A DNA stretch of 7,900 bases from an uncultured Desulfobulbaceae bacterium (lineage in GTDB: Bacteria > Desulfobacterota > Desulfobulbia > Desulfobulbales > Desulfobulbaceae): the NCBI GenBank assembly GCA_945787305.1, contig CALZIH010000130.1, forward strand, positions 1-7,900, written 5' to 3'. Position numbers and translations under genes: made by a program. The notes under the pieces are model-generated. The model did not search any database. It saw only the letters and a program-made list of their open reading frames with translations, and was not told the origin of the DNA. Every line of letters begins with the position of its first letter. The first letter of the stretch is position 1. Positions 5,617 to 7,900 of this stretch are shown here, in pieces.

Positions 5617-5958
5617 ATGATGCGGCAAGGACAAACGAGTCTGAGGATCAATGATCAGGTTGAGGTAATCGCCGGTAAGGATAAGGGCCGTGTTGGCAAA
5701 ATCCTTAAGATAGACAAGAAGGAAAATCGTGCGATTGTTGAGCGGATCAATATGATAAAAAAACATCAAAAACCGGTCGATGCAACACAACCCGGCCAAA
5801 TTATTGACCGCGAGGCATCGGTTCATATCTCTAATCTGATGCTGGTTTGTCCGGAATGTACAGAAACTGTACGAACCGGAAAGAAGCATCTTGAAGATGG
5901 AATTAAGGTACGGGTCTGTAAGCGTTGCGAAGCAACTATCGAAACCTCAAAGAAATAG
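5617..5958 (+). CDS. rplX: 50S ribosomal protein L24 with two CxxC pairs
   Basis: L24 is an assembly-initiator protein of the 50S subunit with an N-terminal KOW domain. The 113-residue product shows the KOW motif at about 12-38 (INDQVEVIAGKDKGRVGKIL and onward), then MIKKHQKP (46-53). A C-terminal part holds Cys78, Cys81, Cys101 and Cys104 as CPEC and CKRC. This four-cysteine arrangement suggests a zinc site. It is known in L24 of many bacteria and absent from E. coli L24. Two adjacent ATGs are possible starts. AGAGG (5608-5612) lies four bases from 5617 and seven from 5620, so 5620 (one residue shorter) may be the true start. The stop is TAG. It is followed by rplE after 27 bases. Confidence 0.97.
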   Translation: MMRQGQTSLRINDQVEVIAGKDKGRVGKILKIDKKENRAIVERINMIKKHQKPVDATQPGQIIDREASVHISNLMLVCPECTETVRTGKKHLEDGIKVRVCKRCEATIETSKK

Positions 5959-5985
5959 ACAATCGTACTGGTTACGGAGTACAGA

Positions 5986-6528
5986 ATGGCAACACTAAAA
6001 GAACATTACGAACAGAATTTGCGACCGCAGCTGCAAGAAAAGTTTAGCTTTACCAATGTAATGGATATTCCTAAGGTTGAGAAAGTTGTTCTCAACATGG
6101 GCCTTGGTGAAGCTGTACAAAATCCAAAGATTGTAGAAAAGGCAGCCAGTGAGCTCACCTCGATAGCCGGACAGAAAGCGGTGGTCACCAGGGCGAAAAA
6201 ATCCATTGCTACCTTTAAGCTGCGCGAAGGGATGCCAATCGGTGCACGGGTTACCCTGCGCCAGGAACGTATGTATGATTTTCTTTCCAAATTGGTCAAT
6301 ATTGCCCTGCCGCGAGTTCGTGACTTTCGTGGGATCTCACCGAAGGGATTTGATGGAAATGGAAATTATTCCATGGGCGTCACCGAGCATCTGATATTCC
6401 CTGAAATTGACTATGACAAGATCGATAAGATCAGGGGCTTAAATATTACCATAGTGACAACGGCAAAAAATGACGAGCAGGGGAGAGAACTTCTTTCACT
6501 GATTGGCATGCCGTTTAAAAAGAAATAA
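5986..6528 (+). CDS. rplE: 50S ribosomal protein L5
   Basis: L5 binds 5S rRNA, sits in the central protuberance of the 50S, and contacts the P-site tRNA and S13. The 180-residue product has the normal length. It contains IPKVEKVVLNMGLGEAVQN (28-46), QKAVVTRAKKSIATFKLREG (63-82), IGARVTLRQERMYDFLSKL (85-103), PRVRDFRGISPKGFDGNGNY (109-128), and MGVTEHLIFPEIDYDKID (130-147). It ends GMPFKKK. CGGAG (5975-5979) lies six bases before the ATG. In E. coli the S8 repressor site overlaps this start; the start region here (MATLKEHYEQ) does not show the CUGCAU-type sequence I recall from E. coli. Confidence 0.98.
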   Translation: MATLKEHYEQNLRPQLQEKFSFTNVMDIPKVEKVVLNMGLGEAVQNPKIVEKAASELTSIAGQKAVVTRAKKSIATFKLREGMPIGARVTLRQERMYDFLSKLVNIALPRVRDFRGISPKGFDGNGNYSMGVTEHLIFPEIDYDKIDKIRGLNITIVTTAKNDEQGRELLSLIGMPFKKK

Positions 6529-6540
6529 CATACTTAAAAC

Positions 6541-6575
6541 AACTGCATCACTGCATTGCACAGGAGGAAGCTGTG
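6541..6575 (+). promoter_or_regulatory. Candidate translational control region before rpsN (possible S8-like site; start-codon hairpin)
   Basis: Two features precede rpsN. First, ACTGCAT occurs twice (6542-6548 and 6550-6556). AACTGCATC (6541-6549) matches the 3' strand of 16S helix 21, the S8 binding region, as I remember the E. coli sequence. Second, CACAG (6559-6563) can pair with CTGTG (6571-6575), placing most of the Shine-Dalgarno in a seven-base loop and the GTG start in the stem. The complementary strand needed for a full S8 site is not evident. Regulation by S8 is a hypothesis. Confidence 0.25.
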
Positions 6576-6758
6576 GCAAAAAAATCACTGATTGCCAAGG
6601 CCGGACGTACACCGAAGTTTAAGGTTCGTTCATATAATCGTTGTCCACTTTGTGGCCGCCCCAGAGGCTATATTCGCAAATTTGGTATCTGTAGATTGTG
6701 TTTCCGTAAACTTGCATCCCAGGGCGAACTGACCGGGGTGACCAAGTCAAGTTGGTAA
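6573..6758 (+). CDS. rpsN: 30S ribosomal protein S14, zinc-binding type Z (GTG start)
   Basis: S14 binds 16S rRNA in the 30S head near S19 and S10. This is the short, zinc-ribbon form: 61 residues, with Cys24, Cys27, Cys40 and Cys43 as CPLC and CRLC. The long cysteine-free form in E. coli has about 101 residues. Other family features are the N-terminal MAKKSLIAKAGRTPKFKVRS, the RPRGYIRKFGI linker and the C-terminal SQGELTGVTKSSW. The GTG start at 6573 is well supported by AGGAGG (6562-6567) with five bases of spacing and by the exact family N-terminus. In some bacteria zinc-dependent ribosomal proteins have zinc-free paralogues used under zinc limitation; none is in this window. Confidence 0.97.
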   Translation: MAKKSLIAKAGRTPKFKVRSYNRCPLCGRPRGYIRKFGICRLCFRKLASQGELTGVTKSSW

Positions 6759-6782
6759 CCACCTGCAAAAATTGTTTAAGCT

Positions 6783-6803
6783 GTACACGGATAAACCGTG
6801 TAT
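6783..6803 (+). repeat. Inverted repeat in the rpsN–rpsH gap
   Basis: TACACGG (6784-6790) is perfectly complementary to CCGTGTA (6796-6802), with a five-base loop (ATAAA) and one extra G·U pair (6783 with 6803). It is the cleanest hairpin in the window and lies 32 bases before the rpsH start in the longest gap (76 bases). The bases after it (TTCGAAGTG) contain no T-run, so it is not a typical intrinsic terminator. It might be an operator for autoregulation or a processing site; this is inference. Confidence 0.55.
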
Positions 6804-6834
6804 TCGAAGTGATATTGAAAAGAGGTAACGTCTC

Positions 6835-7233
6835 ATGTCTATGAGTGATCCACTGGCTGATATGCTCACTCGCATAAGAAACGGAGTGAAGGCCCGATTT
6901 GATGCAGTAGATATACCGCTCTCCAAACTCAAAGTTGGTGTAGCTAAAGTATTGAAAGATGAAGGGTATATAACCGATTATAACATCATCGACCAAGGCG
7001 TTCAGGGGACACTTCAGGTTAATCTGAAATACGGACCCAACAACGAGATGGTAATTACTGGTATTCGCAGAGCGAGCAAACCCGGACTCAGGCAGTACAA
7101 GAAAAGCCAGAATATTCCAAAAGTAATGAATGGGCTCGGAATCGGCATACTGTCAACCTCCCGCGGAGTTCTGACCGATCGTCAAGCACGTGAGATGAAT
7201 ATCGGTGGTGAATTGCTGTGCGAAGTGTGGTAA
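6835..7233 (+). CDS. rpsH: 30S ribosomal protein S8
   Basis: S8 is a primary binder of 16S rRNA helix 21 in the central domain and a key 30S assembly protein. In E. coli it also represses spc-operon translation. The 132-residue product begins MSMSDPLADMLTRIRNG, has the middle segment VAKVLKDEGYI (36-46), SKPGLRQY (81-88) and the C-terminal RNA-binding signature GIGILSTSRGVLTDRQARE (102-120). It ends ELLCEVW. Length is normal (about 130-132). I prefer the ATG at 6835 because AGAGGT (6821-6826) lies eight bases before it; the ATG at 6841 would be 14 bases away. Autoregulation at the hairpin or upstream of rpsN is possible but not demonstrated. Confidence 0.98.
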   Translation: MSMSDPLADMLTRIRNGVKARFDAVDIPLSKLKVGVAKVLKDEGYITDYNIIDQGVQGTLQVNLKYGPNNEMVITGIRRASKPGLRQYKKSQNIPKVMNGLGIGILSTSRGVLTDRQAREMNIGGELLCEVW

Positions 7234-7265
7234 TTGCGCTTTATTTGGAAAACAGGAGATAGATC

Positions 7266-7811
7266 ATGTCCAGGATTGGAAAACAACCTATTCCGGTACC
7301 AGGAGGAGTTAAGGTTGAAATACAGGGAACACACATCAAGGTAACCGGTAGTAAGGGAAGCCTCGAACGTGATATACGACCTGAAATAGATATAAAGCAA
7401 GAAGGGGATGAGCTTGTTCTCACACCCAAGGGAAACAGTAAACGTGTGATGGCCTTTTGGGGGTTGACCCGTTCACTTATTTCCAACATGGTCGATGGAG
7501 TTGAAAAGGGTTTTGAAAAAAAGCTTATTGTTGAAGGTGTAGGCTACCGGGCAAATGCTTCCGGTTCTAACCTGACGCTTAGTGTAGGCTATTCTAATCC
7601 GGTTGAATTCACATTGCCCGAAGGTGTCGCTATCAATGTCGACAAAGACAATAGTATTACCCTCTCCGGAATAGATAAGGAGCTGGTGGGTATGACAGCG
7701 GCGCAGATCAGACAGATTCGTAAACCTGAACCATATAAAGGCAAAGGAATACGGTATATTGACGAGCATATCGTACGCAAGGTTGGTAAGTCCGGCGCTG
7801 CAGCTGCTTGA
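7266..7811 (+). CDS. rplF: 50S ribosomal protein L6
   Basis: L6 lies near the GTPase-associated region of the 50S subunit, close to the sarcin-ricin loop and the base of the L7/L12 stalk, and is made of two similar domains. The 181-residue product begins MSRIGKQPIPVPGGVKV. The first domain runs to about residue 80 and includes FWGLTRSLISNMVDGVEKGF (64-83). The second domain includes VEGVGYRA (89-96) and the L6 signature region KPEPYKGKGIRY (153-164). It ends in a basic and alanine-rich tail (GKSGAAAA). Length is normal (about 177-182). AGGAG (7254-7258) lies seven bases before the ATG. The stop is TGA and the gap to rplR is 29 bases. Confidence 0.98.
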   Translation: MSRIGKQPIPVPGGVKVEIQGTHIKVTGSKGSLERDIRPEIDIKQEGDELVLTPKGNSKRVMAFWGLTRSLISNMVDGVEKGFEKKLIVEGVGYRANASGSNLTLSVGYSNPVEFTLPEGVAINVDKDNSITLSGIDKELVGMTAAQIRQIRKPEPYKGKGIRYIDEHIVRKVGKSGAAAA

Positions 7812-7840
7812 TAAGAGAATAGAGGTTAAACAAGAGCATC

Positions 7841-7900
7841 ATGGCAAAGACAAGTGCAAAACTCACTGCTCGCAGAAAAAGAATAAAGCGTATCAGGAAA
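7841..7900 (+). CDS. rplR: 50S ribosomal protein L18, 5' part (3' end outside window)
   Basis: Only the first 20 codons are present: MAKTSAKLTARRKRIKRIRK. The lysine/arginine-rich start and the position directly after rplF identify L18, which binds 5S rRNA together with L5 in the central protuberance of the 50S. The full family length is about 117-122 residues, so about 100 residues lie to the right of the window. No strong Shine-Dalgarno is seen; AGAGG (7821-7825) is 15 bases away and AAGAG (7832-7836) four bases away. The expected following genes, rpsE, rpmD, rplO and secY, are not visible. Confidence 0.93.
   Translation, partial: MAKTSAKLTARRKRIKRIRK

Noticed and set aside
5965..5982. GTACT/AGTAC repeat over the rplE Shine-Dalgarno
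   Set aside because: Only five pairs with an eight-base loop; too weak to claim as a regulator.
387..7780. Many open frames of 60-148 codons on the minus strand (for example 2957-3403, 5193-5597 and 6619-6996) and a few on the plus strand (3976-4197, 6206-6394)
   Set aside because: They lie wholly or mostly over strongly conserved ribosomal protein genes in another frame, have no recognisable protein features, and are explained as shadows.
1..7900. A novel system, mobile element or horizontally acquired insert
   Set aside because: The entire window is accounted for by the standard S10–spc gene order with short gaps; no foreign gene, disrupted gene or long repeat is present.

Overview
The window is an uninterrupted stretch of the bacterial S10–spc ribosomal protein gene cluster, all on the + strand. 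It runs from the 3' part of rpsJ (cut by the left edge) to the first 20 codons of rplR (cut by the right edge). The order is rpsJ, rplC, rplD, rplW, rplB, rpsS, rplV, rpsC, rplP, rpmC, rpsQ, rplN, rplX, rplE, rpsN, rpsH, rplF, rplR, the canonical order with nothing inserted, lost or broken. No gap between genes exceeds about 76 bases. No RNA gene, mobile element, CRISPR array or convincing rho-independent terminator is visible.

The protein sequences are clearly bacterial. Three traits suggest a non-enteric lineage: a 61-residue zinc-ribbon type S14, an L24 with two CxxC pairs, and an L2 with DHPMGGGEG where E. coli has DHPHGGGEG. Together with overall protein character and moderate base composition, they suggest a deltaproteobacterium-like organism (Desulfobacterota, possibly near Desulfobulbales). 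That assignment is an impression from memory, not the result of a search.

Layout: positions 1-4831 correspond to the S10 part through rpmC, 4877-5131 is rpsQ (the last gene of the E. coli S10 operon), and 5188-7900 corresponds to the spc part. There is no clear promoter or terminator at the S10/spc junction, so the cluster may be transcribed as one unit here. Coupling is tight: rplD/rplW and rplP/rpmC share ATGA stop/start overlaps. Most genes have good Shine-Dalgarno sequences; rpsQ is the clear exception. rpsC starts with TTG and rpsN with GTG, both behind strong Shine-Dalgarno sequences.

The products build both ribosomal subunits. The 30S proteins are S10, S19, S3, S17, S14 and S8; the 50S proteins are L3, L4, L23, L2, L22, L16, L29, L14, L24, L5, L6 and L18. 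L4 and S8 are the classical autogenous repressors of the two operons in E. coli.

I see no undescribed system. What deserves a second look is in the junctions: inverted repeats at rpsJ/rplC, rpsC/rplP, rpmC/rpsQ and rpsN/rpsH; a possible S8-site-like sequence and start-codon hairpin before rpsN; an in-frame open path from the rpmC stop into rpsQ; and frequent use of TAG stops.
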